Origin: Patescibacteria group bacterium
GTDB taxonomy: Bacteria > Patescibacteria > Paceibacteria > UBA6257 > 2-01-FULL-56-20
Direction: 5' to 3'
Assembly (NCBI GenBank): GCA_024654525.1
Contig: JANLHI010000013.1
Coordinates: forward strand, 57,124 to 121,123
Length of the DNA stretch: 64,000 nucleotides
The notes below the pieces were generated by a model. That model had not been told where the DNA came from. It saw nothing but the letters and a program-made list of their open reading frames with translations, and searched no databases. Shown piece by piece: positions 23,892 through 31,607 of this stretch (positions within the stretch are counted from its first letter, which is position 1; every line of letters begins with the position of its first letter). A program made the translations under genes and the position numbers.

Positions 23892-24656
23892 ATGAAAAGT
23901 ATGTCATTCGACCAGGCGATTGCTGCTTGGCAAAAACGGGAACCCACGAAGCCTCCGCTCACATTGCCGACCCGCCTGCGCGCGGTTGTAGTATGGATGG
24001 CGGCGAATACGAAATTCGCTCAGGGCGTGAAGAGAAATCAAACAACTCGGGAACTAGCTCTGCTTATGCGAGACTACTTTCGAGCTTTCGCGCTTATGGT
24101 CGCGCAGTACCCGAGGCGGAGTGTTGCGCTTGGAATCGCGATCAACTATCCCCCCGGATCATGTACGCGGTGTGGGAAGGACCGATGTAAGTGTCCGCCG
24201 GGTCTCAAAACCAAAATTTTGGACCAGGAGATCAATCCAGAATGGCTGAAAGAGTCTATTTACTCTGTGCAGACGCGCATGCGCAAACTTTACCATGCCG
24301 CCAATATGTTAAATGGAGGATGGTGGAATATGCTCGCGCGATATTACCTCGAGGTCCACGAGGCATTCGATGAGGATTTAGCCGAGATGGCCGAGTCGCT
24401 TAGATTGCTCACAGAGGGCGACAACAGCCAATTAAATGGGGATCCGGATGAGAGACAATCTGAAGAAAGCCTCATCAAAAAGAACATAGAGTTTGGGGAT
24501 TTGATGATTTGGCTAGCAGTTGTAGCCAACATGCTCGATATCCCGTTAAACAAAGTCGCAGATCCCGAATGGGATATGACCAGCTTCGTCTTTGCAGACG
24601 AAATCAAACTGGCACAGGGCGAGTTCGAGATCAGCGATCAATCACTATCAGTCTAA
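23892..24656 (+). CDS. MazG-like all-alpha NTP pyrophosphohydrolase-type protein
   Basis: 254 residues. The second half has the two metal-binding helices of the MazG superfamily: E-x2-E (EVHE, residues 153-156) and E-x2-D (EFGD, 200-203) followed by LMIWLAVVANMLDIPL, very like MazG 'E..DVLWYLA.LA..LGI'. Such enzymes split (d)NTPs to monophosphate and pyrophosphate. The first half is helical with a CTRCGKDRCKC cluster at about 91-100 that could bind zinc, an unusual addition. Genes for other nucleotide-processing proteins surround it. Family assignment is by motif, so moderate confidence. Confidence 0.65.
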   Translation: MKSMSFDQAIAAWQKREPTKPPLTLPTRLRAVVVWMAANTKFAQGVKRNQTTRELALLMRDYFRAFALMVAQYPRRSVALGIAINYPPGSCTRCGKDRCKCPPGLKTKILDQEINPEWLKESIYSVQTRMRKLYHAANMLNGGWWNMLARYYLEVHEAFDEDLAEMAESLRLLTEGDNSQLNGDPDERQSEESLIKKNIEFGDLMIWLAVVANMLDIPLNKVADPEWDMTSFVFADEIKLAQGEFEISDQSLSV

Positions 24657-24673
24657 TAGGAAGGAGACGAATC

Positions 24674-25207
24674 ATGGAAACAAATGAGAATAAGTTCGAA
24701 AACTTGATCCGTGTCAATCTGTCGGTCCGTCCGGTCTATCCTGCCTGGGTGAAGGAGGTAATGCATCCCCACCTCGAAATGACGGGTCTTGCCGAATATT
24801 ATCTTCGTACCCTGGGACGGTGGCTGCCGACGGAGAACTATAAGGGGTGCTCTACGTCCGGTTCTATATACAGAGAACTTGTGCAAAAGGCTCTTATCAA
24901 GGACTGTTTCGGACTCGCCGATCTCCTCGCCATTCAGAAAGGGGATATATCCTTATTCCGCAAGTTTTTCGCAGGCAAGATAGTTCCCGGATGGAAATCG
25001 GCGGTGACGAATAAGCAGGGCGATCTTCGTTTCCCATGTATCGCTGAGCACGCAGATGGAAGCACGGGAGCAGTCACGGTTGAGCTCTATTGGGAAATTC
25101 CGAACTTAGTCTGGCGTGTATCCGACACAATCACGCCGCGTTTCAGGAAACTTACCCGTGTTCAGGCAAGGATAGCAGCCTTTTTCCGGAAGTTTGCTTC
25201 GTGGTAA
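24674..25207 (+). CDS. Hypothetical protein of a Patescibacteria-type family
   Basis: 177 residues from ATG 24674, set by a strong Shine-Dalgarno (GGAAGGAG). The C-terminal half (LADLLAIQKGD ... GWKSAV ... DLRFPCIAEH ... VELYW) resembles a domain that I recall in many uncharacterised Patescibacteria proteins, where it reads 'LLAFGAKYP...ALGSVW...VP.L'. No catalytic residues are recognised. It starts 17 bp after the MazG-like gene and is probably co-transcribed. Confidence 0.6.
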   Translation: METNENKFENLIRVNLSVRPVYPAWVKEVMHPHLEMTGLAEYYLRTLGRWLPTENYKGCSTSGSIYRELVQKALIKDCFGLADLLAIQKGDISLFRKFFAGKIVPGWKSAVTNKQGDLRFPCIAEHADGSTGAVTVELYWEIPNLVWRVSDTITPRFRKLTRVQARIAAFFRKFASW

Positions 25208-25228
25208 TCCTAAGAGTAATAAATCATC

Positions 25229-25286
25229 GGCCGTCGGTCGCGAGAACAATCTCCCGACCGACGGCCAAATACATGAGCGCAGAAAG
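25229..25286 (+). other. Hairpin plus CATGAGCGCAGAAAG motif (copy 2)
   Basis: GGCCGTCGGTCG and CGACCGACGGCC form a 12-bp stem continued by GAGA/TCTC across one mismatch with loop ACAA (25229-25266). CATGAGCGCAGAAAG follows at 25272-25286; it differs from copy 1 at two of 15 positions. Confidence 0.6.
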
Positions 25287-25317
25287 AAATTTGTGCTTTC
25301 ATGTGTTTTTTAAATGA

Positions 25318-25323
25318 TACAAT
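25318..25323 (+). promoter_or_regulatory. -10 box before HD hydrolase gene
   Basis: TACAAT ending 7 nt before the ATG at 25331; predicted leaderless start. Confidence 0.45.
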
Positions 25324-25330
25324 TTAAAAT

Positions 25331-25957
25331 ATGAGGCAGAAAAAAATTAACGACATACTTTTGTTTTTGAAAAGGAGTAGAGCCCTAGAATCAGCCAAAC
25401 GATACGGCTCATCTATGCGTGCCCATAACAATACGGTTGCCGAACACTCCTGGAGGTTGGGACTCATGGCGCTTATCATCGGAACTGAATCCAGAGTACG
25501 GATAGATATGAACCGTACGCTTGCTCTTGCGCTTTTGCACGACCTCGCGGAAGCCAAGACCGGTGATATTGATGCCTATGAGCAGATTTTGGCGGGCAAA
25601 AAGTTAATCGAAGAGAAAGCTGTTATGGAAGAAAAGGCGATGCATCAGATGACAGATGACCTGCCTTTCGGAGACTGGATATACGCTTTGTGGCACGAGT
25701 ATGAAGACCAGATAACTATTGAATCGAAATTTGTGAAGGCATTAGACAAAATAGAAGGATTTCTTCATATCGCTGAAGTGGGAGTGGAAGCATATATCCC
25801 AAAGGAATTTCATGCTGACTACGCAACTAAAGCAGTGGTAGCGTTTGACGAAGCAATGCATCACTTCCCGGAACTTAAAGACTTTTTAGAAGAAGTAAAA
25901 AAGGATTTAAAAACGCAATTTGAAAAAGTTGGAGTGAAATGGATTGATAGTAAATAA
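25331..25957 (+). CDS. HD-domain 5'-nucleotidase-like protein (YfbR/HDDC2 type)
   Basis: 208 residues of the HD superfamily: first His in NNTVAEHSWRL (about residue 38), the HD doublet in LLHDLAEAKTGD (about 74-75) and the distal Asp in KALDKIEGF (about 140). This spacing and the 'AEHSW' start are those of YfbR/HDDC2 dNMP 5'-nucleotidases, which need a divalent metal. It would dephosphorylate dNMPs, which are the products of a MazG-like enzyme. Confidence 0.85.
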   Translation: MRQKKINDILLFLKRSRALESAKRYGSSMRAHNNTVAEHSWRLGLMALIIGTESRVRIDMNRTLALALLHDLAEAKTGDIDAYEQILAGKKLIEEKAVMEEKAMHQMTDDLPFGDWIYALWHEYEDQITIESKFVKALDKIEGFLHIAEVGVEAYIPKEFHADYATKAVVAFDEAMHHFPELKDFLEEVKKDLKTQFEKVGVKWIDSK

Positions 25958-26007
25958 AACTTTTTATAAGTGGGGGCGGAGCCCGACTTCGCTAAAGCTA
26001 CGTCGTG

Positions 26008-26070
26008 GCGAAGGTCTCCTTCGCAACCTACAGGAGCGGACTTCGTCCGCCATAGGTCGCTTCGGCGACC
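26008..26070. repeat. Array of three short GC-rich hairpins
   Basis: GCGAAGG-TCT-CCTTCGC (26008-26024), GCGGAC-TTC-GTCCGC (26036-26050) and GGTCGC-TTCG-GCGACC (26055-26070), within a G-rich non-coding interval 25958-26232. Stable tetraloop-like stems; possibly a REP-like repeat. Nothing coding is seen. Confidence 0.55.
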
Positions 26071-26232
26071 GAAGGCGGAGGGGGAGGGATTCCAAAATAT
26101 GGGTTTTTTCTGTTGTCGCGATTTGATTAGTTTGACATTGTTCTTGTGTTTCTTTATACCACTTATACCCCAAGAAACTGTTGCCTTGGGTTATAACGTA
26201 TTTTTAAAATTTAAAATGAAGGGAGGTGCACC

Positions 26233-26832
26233 GTGAAAGACGTGTGCGTATGGCTTGTAGGGTTGGTTGCCGTCGCGTTTGCGTGGCGATATGTACATCA
26301 AGTGAAGGAGGGGAAAGCTTCCCCTGCGCTTTCCACATGGCTCATTTTTCTTGTGGGCGTGGTAATTAGTTTTATCACGTATGCAATCGCGGAGAAACGA
26401 GACTTCCGCTCGGGGATACTCAATACGATAGACTTGGCGAGTATATCGTTTATCGTTGTGGGAATTATTATTTGCGGGAAGCGTGGTGTACTACGTTTCA
26501 AGCCATTTGAAAAATGGCACCTTGTGGGGAGCGGATTGCTTGTCGGATACGGTATTTATACCGGTAACGCGTGGAATTCGAATATTCTCGCGCAAGTTTT
26601 GCTTGGTGTGGCGTATTTCCCTACGTGGCAAAACTTATTCACGGAGAAGCGTAACACCGAATCATGGAGCGGGTGGATGCTCAACCTTCTCGCGTGTGCG
26701 TTGGCACTTTACCCTGCGATGGTAAACGGAAATACGCTCGCGATTGTTTACGCGACGCGCGCGGTAACCCTCATCGTATGCACCATGTTTCTCATGGCGT
26801 ATTACGAATTCAAACAAAAGAAATCACAATGA
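26233..26832 (+). CDS. Polytopic membrane protein, possibly PQ-loop-like
   Basis: 199 residues with six to seven predicted membrane helices. The first part contains VHQVKEGKASPALSTWLIF, which recalls PQ-loop/SemiSWEET repeats (P..S.W), and a similar layout may recur later, but the canonical PQ pair is absent. The GTG start at 26233 is fixed by a strong Shine-Dalgarno (GGGAGGTG). A transporter role is plausible and unproven. A terminator begins at its stop codon. Confidence 0.55.
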   Translation: MKDVCVWLVGLVAVAFAWRYVHQVKEGKASPALSTWLIFLVGVVISFITYAIAEKRDFRSGILNTIDLASISFIVVGIIICGKRGVLRFKPFEKWHLVGSGLLVGYGIYTGNAWNSNILAQVLLGVAYFPTWQNLFTEKRNTESWSGWMLNLLACALALYPAMVNGNTLAIVYATRAVTLIVCTMFLMAYYEFKQKKSQ

Positions 26833-26870
26833 ATCCCGCCGACATGCTTTATGCATCGGCGGGATTTGTC
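26832..26870 (+). terminator. Rho-independent terminator
   Basis: AATCCCGCCGA / TCGGCGGGATT, an 11-bp perfect stem followed by TTGTCTTT. The remaining 27 kb intergenic stretch (26871-27177) shows nothing I can identify. Confidence 0.8.
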
Positions 26871-27177
26871 TTTGAAACTTGCTGGATGCTATTATCGATT
26901 CCCTTGTAATGAGAGAGGAGAATTTCTTACGTTCTCTTATTGTATAAGGAATGTTTCTGCCAAGCGGGATTGATTTTAGGAAATTGTGAGACGAAAAGTT
27001 TAGATTGTTCAAAAAGACAAAAACTGTTTGGAAAAACATACCGCCCGTATTTGTATATAACTGCAGGAAATAATAAATAACATTGTTCCATCTTCATGAA
27101 GTTTGACGGTGTATTGTATTGTGTCGAACGTTTAGGAGAACTAAAGAGGGCGCTCTTGGTATGTAGTGTATATAACT

Positions 27178-27186
27178 TGTGGATAA
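27178..27186 (-). promoter_or_regulatory. Perfect DnaA box upstream of secreted protein gene
   Basis: TTATCCACA on the minus strand, 7 nt upstream of the -35 hexamer at 27193. Confidence 0.55.
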
Positions 27187-27192
27187 CTTCGC

Positions 27193-27220
27193 TTGCGCAC
27201 AAAATGTGAGCTTTTATACT
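27193..27220 (+). promoter_or_regulatory. Promoter of secreted protein gene
   Basis: TTGCGC, 16-bp spacer, TATACT; the -10 ends 8 nt before the ATG at 27229. Confidence 0.55.
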
Positions 27221-27228
27221 GAAAAATA

Positions 27229-29625
27229 ATGATCAAATTAAAAATTTCTCGCGCTTTTTACCTTACGTTTGCAGTTTTTTTATTTGCATCGGTGTCTGCG
27301 ACACATGTTCGCGCACAAAACACCGATCTTCAGACACAGGTTAATGAATTGAAAAGCGAAATGTTATCGCTTCACTCGATTATTAATGAGCTACAAACGG
27401 AAATACGATCTCTTATTGCGGGTACTCGAGAAACGACCTGGCGTACTTCAATAGTTACTCCTCCCACCACTCTTCAGAATACGCGAGCAGCACAAGAGTT
27501 TTTGAAAAAATACCCAGATGTATATCCTGAAGGTTTAGTGACGGGGTATTATGGGGATTTGACGAAGGGTGCAATTAAGAAGTTCCAGGAGAAATATGGA
27601 ACCGACACCGGTAATCAGGACGTTAAAAAATTCTATGATCTTGTGTTTGGGGGAGCTCCCTTCTCTTTACCGATACCGACTCCCTCCTCTCCACCGCCTT
27701 CTTTAATTACGCCAATACTTGCGAGTACTACCATTGCAACAATATCTTCACCTCCCACACCGGTTGAATGTCCGGTTACTCCAAGTGTGAGTATATGTGC
27801 AGGAGGGGAGGATCGGGTAATGTCATTTGCTTCTGCTGCGTGTGGTACATATTACTCATGCATACCTCGCGGATCAACAATTGCAACTTCATCGTCTCCG
27901 GGGGAATTGTCTATAACTACTTCAGGATGGCGGAGGATAACATGGGGAAGAGGAGGCTCATCGCTTGTGGCACCGCAAGTGCCTCAAGAAGTGGTTGATG
28001 CAAGGCTTCAAGAAATCGCAAGGTCATGTCCCGATGCGGTCTATTACACCTATGTAAATCCCATTGATGCTTCTCGAGCGGACGCGGGTATTGCGTCGTG
28101 CCCGACAACTTCCTCTGAAGTATCCACGCCTTCAACAGCTCTGTACGGATCTTCAACAGGGTGTGCGCGATACGGCGAAGGGTGGCGTGCGATGGATGCG
28201 AGTGGAAACTGTTTCGATACAGATATGAAAAATTATTATACTGCAGATGGATCGCTGATATCCTGTACTGCGCTCTCTGCTTCCGGGTGTAACGGCGTCA
28301 CTTCATATGCGGGAGATGCCAATTCGTGTCCGGGATTTGCGTCGAGCAGATGGGATAATTCGGGAAGCCGGTATTGTGAACTAAATACCGAGCGTAAGTG
28401 TGATTACGAATATCCCAGTTATCTTACGAATGGTTCAAACTATACAGAAAGCAATTGCCCGGAAGGCACAAGTACTGGCGTCACCTCGGTTGTCACCGGG
28501 TTTGCGCCTCGGTTTAGCGAGCCTTCCGGAGGATGTGGGCAATTTAGTCTCTATCAGTCGCGGTGGATAATACATAGTAATGCCATTGGAGGGTCGTGTG
28601 TATCGGGTGAAAGGCCTGTGAATGTGGTGAGTTCATGTCCTGCGGGGCAATGGCCGAAATGGGATTCAAGTGGATGGCCAACGGGGTGTTCGGGAGATGA
28701 TTTTTCATCAACTTCTCAAACACAAACAAGTTCCACAGGGACACAAACGAGTACGGGTACACAAACGGGATCGACATCGTCAGGAACGGGAACTTCGTAT
28801 GGTTCATACAACGGAGGATATGGAACATCTCCTGCGGGACAGAAAACCCAAGTGTGGAATTCGCTTGGGCTCCAATCATGGATTCGTACTGATGCCGATG
28901 TCTCAAGGATTGAACAGCTAAAGAGTGCATGTACCAATGTGCAGAGCGGTTCAAATATATGGTCATCGGGTGCAGGGGATTCATCAAGTGTTGATTTCGG
29001 TATGCCCGATTCGGCGAAGTGTGTCGCCGCTACGGCGTGTACGAGTGGTCAATATTATAATGGTACTTCATGCGTGAGTGGTAGCTCCGGGATTTATTAT
29101 GGCGGAAGTACGACAAGTGACACAGGAAGTATGCAAAAATGTTTCTATCCGAATGCAACAAAGAATAGCGCCGCTATTGGCTATACCGTATGGTGTGAAT
29201 CGGATTATGTAAATTGTCATGAAGGAAGCGAAAGTGGAGCCTCAATTTCTTTAGAAGGTGTTTCACTTGGTTCTCCTTCTTCATGCGAGACCGGGTGGAG
29301 CGGAGGTCCGAGCGGTTATTGTAACAGCAATAACTACTGCGACTCTTGGGAAAGTGCCACGTCATGCCCGTCAGAATGTAGCGGTTCGAGTAGTAGTGGG
29401 AGCGGTTCAGGCAATTATGGTTATTGCGAAGCATATGCGACGCAAGATACATGTACCGTACAGTCGAACTGTTACTGGCAGGCAGGAGCAGGAGGCAATT
29501 ATTGTTATTACTCTTCTACACCCCCCTCATCATCGATTCCCAACGATCGCGCATCACAGTTTGGGACAATATTAGAATCAATGAGGGCAGTGATCGAAAA
29601 AATTCAAAGTGTATTCGGACAGTAA
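27229..29625 (+). CDS. Large secreted Cys/Ser/Gly-rich protein with peptidoglycan-binding domain
   Basis: 798 residues. A signal peptide (about 1-30, ending VRAQ) is followed by a coiled coil (about 34-65) and a PG_binding_1-type domain at about 85-130 (FLKKYPDVYPEGLVTGYYG then AIKKFQ). Next comes a Pro/Ser/Thr linker, then about 600 residues rich in Gly, Ser, Thr and paired cysteines with many short disulphide-like modules and a Thr/Gln/Ser tract at about 500-530. It looks like an exported, wall-anchored surface protein such as an adhesin. The repertoire resembles no family I know. Own promoter, followed by a strong terminator. Confidence 0.75.
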   Translation: MIKLKISRAFYLTFAVFLFASVSATHVRAQNTDLQTQVNELKSEMLSLHSIINELQTEIRSLIAGTRETTWRTSIVTPPTTLQNTRAAQEFLKKYPDVYPEGLVTGYYGDLTKGAIKKFQEKYGTDTGNQDVKKFYDLVFGGAPFSLPIPTPSSPPPSLITPILASTTIATISSPPTPVECPVTPSVSICAGGEDRVMSFASAACGTYYSCIPRGSTIATSSSPGELSITTSGWRRITWGRGGSSLVAPQVPQEVVDARLQEIARSCPDAVYYTYVNPIDASRADAGIASCPTTSSEVSTPSTALYGSSTGCARYGEGWRAMDASGNCFDTDMKNYYTADGSLISCTALSASGCNGVTSYAGDANSCPGFASSRWDNSGSRYCELNTERKCDYEYPSYLTNGSNYTESNCPEGTSTGVTSVVTGFAPRFSEPSGGCGQFSLYQSRWIIHSNAIGGSCVSGERPVNVVSSCPAGQWPKWDSSGWPTGCSGDDFSSTSQTQTSSTGTQTSTGTQTGSTSSGTGTSYGSYNGGYGTSPAGQKTQVWNSLGLQSWIRTDADVSRIEQLKSACTNVQSGSNIWSSGAGDSSSVDFGMPDSAKCVAATACTSGQYYNGTSCVSGSSGIYYGGSTTSDTGSMQKCFYPNATKNSAAIGYTVWCESDYVNCHEGSESGASISLEGVSLGSPSSCETGWSGGPSGYCNSNNYCDSWESATSCPSECSGSSSSGSGSGNYGYCEAYATQDTCTVQSNCYWQAGAGGNYCYYSSTPPSSSIPNDRASQFGTILESMRAVIEKIQSVFGQ

Positions 29626-29656
29626 TTCTATAATTTTGTAGGGCGTATGCAGTGCA

Positions 29657-29701
29657 ACTCATTTCTCCGCTATTTTTTTGATAGCGGAGTATGAGTTTTT
29701 T
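29657..29701 (+). terminator. Rho-independent terminator
   Basis: ACTCAT and CTCCGCTAT pair with ATAGCGGAG and ATGAGT, then TTTTTT. Confidence 0.85.
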
Positions 29702-29858
29702 GTATGCTCTTAGTTTTAGTGTGATAGTTATACACTTTGCACGAACTTACTTTACACGAAAATCTTGACTGCACTCCACCCCTCCTTTTTTTCTGGGGGA
29801 ATGAATGAGGGTATTCGCAGATTCGTATCGTAGACTGATTAGTATTTATAAAAAATAA

Positions 29859-29888
29859 TTGACACACTATCGTCTACTTTGATAATAT
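29859..29888 (+). promoter_or_regulatory. Promoter of the arsR operon
   Basis: TTGACA (29859-29864) and GATAAT (29881-29886, spacer 16) or TAATAT (29883-29888, spacer 18). Confidence 0.7.
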
Positions 29889-29909
29889 ATCAATATATAT
29901 TGATATATT
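29884..29909. promoter_or_regulatory. ArsR/SmtB-type operator
   Basis: A perfect 26-bp palindrome centred on 29896/29897 with TATCAATA half sites. It covers the -10 box and transcription start, as expected for ArsR-family autorepression. Confidence 0.8.
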
Positions 29910-29912
29910 TTT

Positions 29913-30215
29913 ATGAAAATCAAACAAAAAGACACCCTCTTAAACATGTTTAAGACTCTAAGCGAAATAGCCCGCCTTGATATAGTTTTGCTCCTCACCT
30001 CGGGTGAAAAATGCGTCTGTGAGATATTTAAAAACCTAAAACTTCCGCAAAATCTTGTTTCGCACCATTTGAGAATTTTACGACAAAGTGGCTTAATCAT
30101 AAATCGCAAGCAAGGAAAATGGGTTCACTATTCTCTCAACAGAAAAAATATTAAAGAATTGCAAAAATTATTAACGAAGATCGGCACGGCTAAAGAAAAA
30201 CCGCCAAAATATTAG
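29913..30215 (+). CDS. ArsR/SmtB-family metalloregulator
   Basis: 100 residues, winged-helix repressor. The metal site EKCVCEIF at about residue 32 matches the ELCVCDL motif on helix alpha3 that senses As(III) or other soft metals in ArsR. The recognition helix follows (NLVSHHLRILRQSGLI). It heads an operon with a Cys-rich zinc ribbon and a permease and sits 3 nt behind its own palindromic operator. The inducing metal cannot be read with certainty; arsenic or another thiophilic metal fits. Confidence 0.92.
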   Translation: MKIKQKDTLLNMFKTLSEIARLDIVLLLTSGEKCVCEIFKNLKLPQNLVSHHLRILRQSGLIINRKQGKWVHYSLNRKNIKELQKLLTKIGTAKEKPPKY

Positions 30216-30248
30216 TTGTTATTTAGTAATTACTGTAGTTCAAACACT

Positions 30249-30530
30249 ATGGCAACATATACATATATATGTTCAGGATGTGGAAATGTTTTCGACATTG
30301 AAGCAACGGTTCAAGAGAAAGAGGAGGGAAAAAGCGAAAAATTTATTTGCCCGAAATGTCAGTCGAAGGATATCAAGCAGAAATTTTCTGCCGGTAATTT
30401 TATTAAAAATGTTTTTCAGACGAATAAAAAGGGCGGTGGGTGTTGTTTCGGTGGAAATACTTGCGGGGCCGGTTGTAAGCAGGAAGAGAAAGACAAAAAG
30501 ACAACCAGTAATGGGGGCTGTTGCGGATAA
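30249..30530 (+). CDS. FmdB-like zinc ribbon with Cys-rich tail
   Basis: 93 residues from ATG 30249 (MATYTYICSGCG). The N-terminal zinc ribbon (CSGC ... CPKC) is FmdB-like. The C-terminal tail adds GGGCCFGGNTCGAGC and ends GGCCG, seven cysteines in 30 residues, which looks like a soft-metal-binding extension. In an ArsR operon it could act as a metal chaperone or buffer for the permease. The longer frame from 30216 has no family support. Confidence 0.7.
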   Translation: MATYTYICSGCGNVFDIEATVQEKEEGKSEKFICPKCQSKDIKQKFSAGNFIKNVFQTNKKGGGCCFGGNTCGAGCKQEEKDKKTTSNGGCCG

Positions 30531-30545
30531 AATCCGCAAAAGTAT

Positions 30546-31505
30546 ATGATTCAACAATTCGCAGACTGGCTTATTTATTCCGTATTAAATTTTGATCCTG
30601 CCTCAAAATTAGGGAGCAGTATCAATTTTTTTGTATATGACACGGTAAAAATCTATTTGTTGATTTTAGTTATTATCGGAGTTATTGCGTTTATCCGGAC
30701 ATTTCTGCCACCGCATAAAATCAAAGAGCTGTTTTCAAGGCAAAGGTTTGGAATGGGAAATCTTTCGGCTTCAATACTCGGCGCGGTCACTCCTTTTTGT
30801 TCTTGCTCGTCTATCCCCGTATTTGTGGGTCTTTTGAAAGCGGAAATGCCTTTGGGGATAGCATTCTCTTTTATCATAACTTCTCCTCTGGTTAATGAGG
30901 TTATTTTTGTTTTAATGGGAGGAACCTTTGGGTGGAAGATTGCTACCATCTACGCCTTGTTTGGAATTGCTTTGGGAGTTATCGCGGGAATGATTATCGG
31001 GAGAATGAAATTGGATAAAGAAATACTTTTGAAGTTTGATGATGCTACGGGAGAAAAGTTATCTCTTGAATATCTTCCCAAAAGTATTGAGGGTAAGATT
31101 CAATACTCGCTTCAAGAAGGTGTTGCCACCTTTAAAAAACTTTGGCTGGTTATTGCTATCGGGGTGGGAATAGGCGCCGTGATACATGGATATGTTCCGG
31201 CGGAATTTTTTGAACAATATCTCAATATTAATTCTTTGTTAGCCGTCCCCATTGCCACATTAGTGGGAATACCAATTTATGCGGGATGTTCCACCCTCGT
31301 ACCGGTAGTATTCGCTTTGGTCGGACAAGGAATACCTCTCGGTACAGCTCTTGCTTTTATGATGTCCATTGCCGGACTATCTTTGCCTGAGGCGATTATG
31401 CTCAAAAAAGTAATGACCGCCAAATTGCTCGCACTATTCTTTGGAGTGGTTGCTGTAGGAATTATTTTGATTGGTTATTTATTTAATTTTTTATTAGTGA
31501 CGTAG
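30546..31505 (+). CDS. ArsP/DUF318-type permease
   Basis: 319 residues, eight predicted helices. The signature TPFCSCSSIPVF at about residue 80 and a second YAGCSTLVPV motif at about 240 are the conserved cysteine motifs of the permease family that includes ArsP, an exporter of organoarsenicals. The gene lies 15 bp after the zinc-ribbon gene, under ArsR. Substrate inferred only from context. Confidence 0.85.
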   Translation: MIQQFADWLIYSVLNFDPASKLGSSINFFVYDTVKIYLLILVIIGVIAFIRTFLPPHKIKELFSRQRFGMGNLSASILGAVTPFCSCSSIPVFVGLLKAEMPLGIAFSFIITSPLVNEVIFVLMGGTFGWKIATIYALFGIALGVIAGMIIGRMKLDKEILLKFDDATGEKLSLEYLPKSIEGKIQYSLQEGVATFKKLWLVIAIGVGIGAVIHGYVPAEFFEQYLNINSLLAVPIATLVGIPIYAGCSTLVPVVFALVGQGIPLGTALAFMMSIAGLSLPEAIMLKKVMTAKLLALFFGVVAVGIILIGYLFNFLLVT

Positions 31506-31607
31506 AACGAGAGAAAGAATGATGGCGGTCATCATTATCTCATTACTATTCCTCTTTACGCGGGATATTAGAGGAGCAACGGACACGGACGGGGCTGTAC
31601 GAAATAT

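Noticed and set aside
25958..26232. Possible small genes in the G-rich hairpin region
   Set aside because: Frames are made of hairpin arms in both strands and lack family-like composition.
31518..31536. Hairpin AATGATG/CATCATT as terminator between permease and exchanger genes
   Set aside because: Only 7 A/T-rich pairs without a T-tract; too weak to call.
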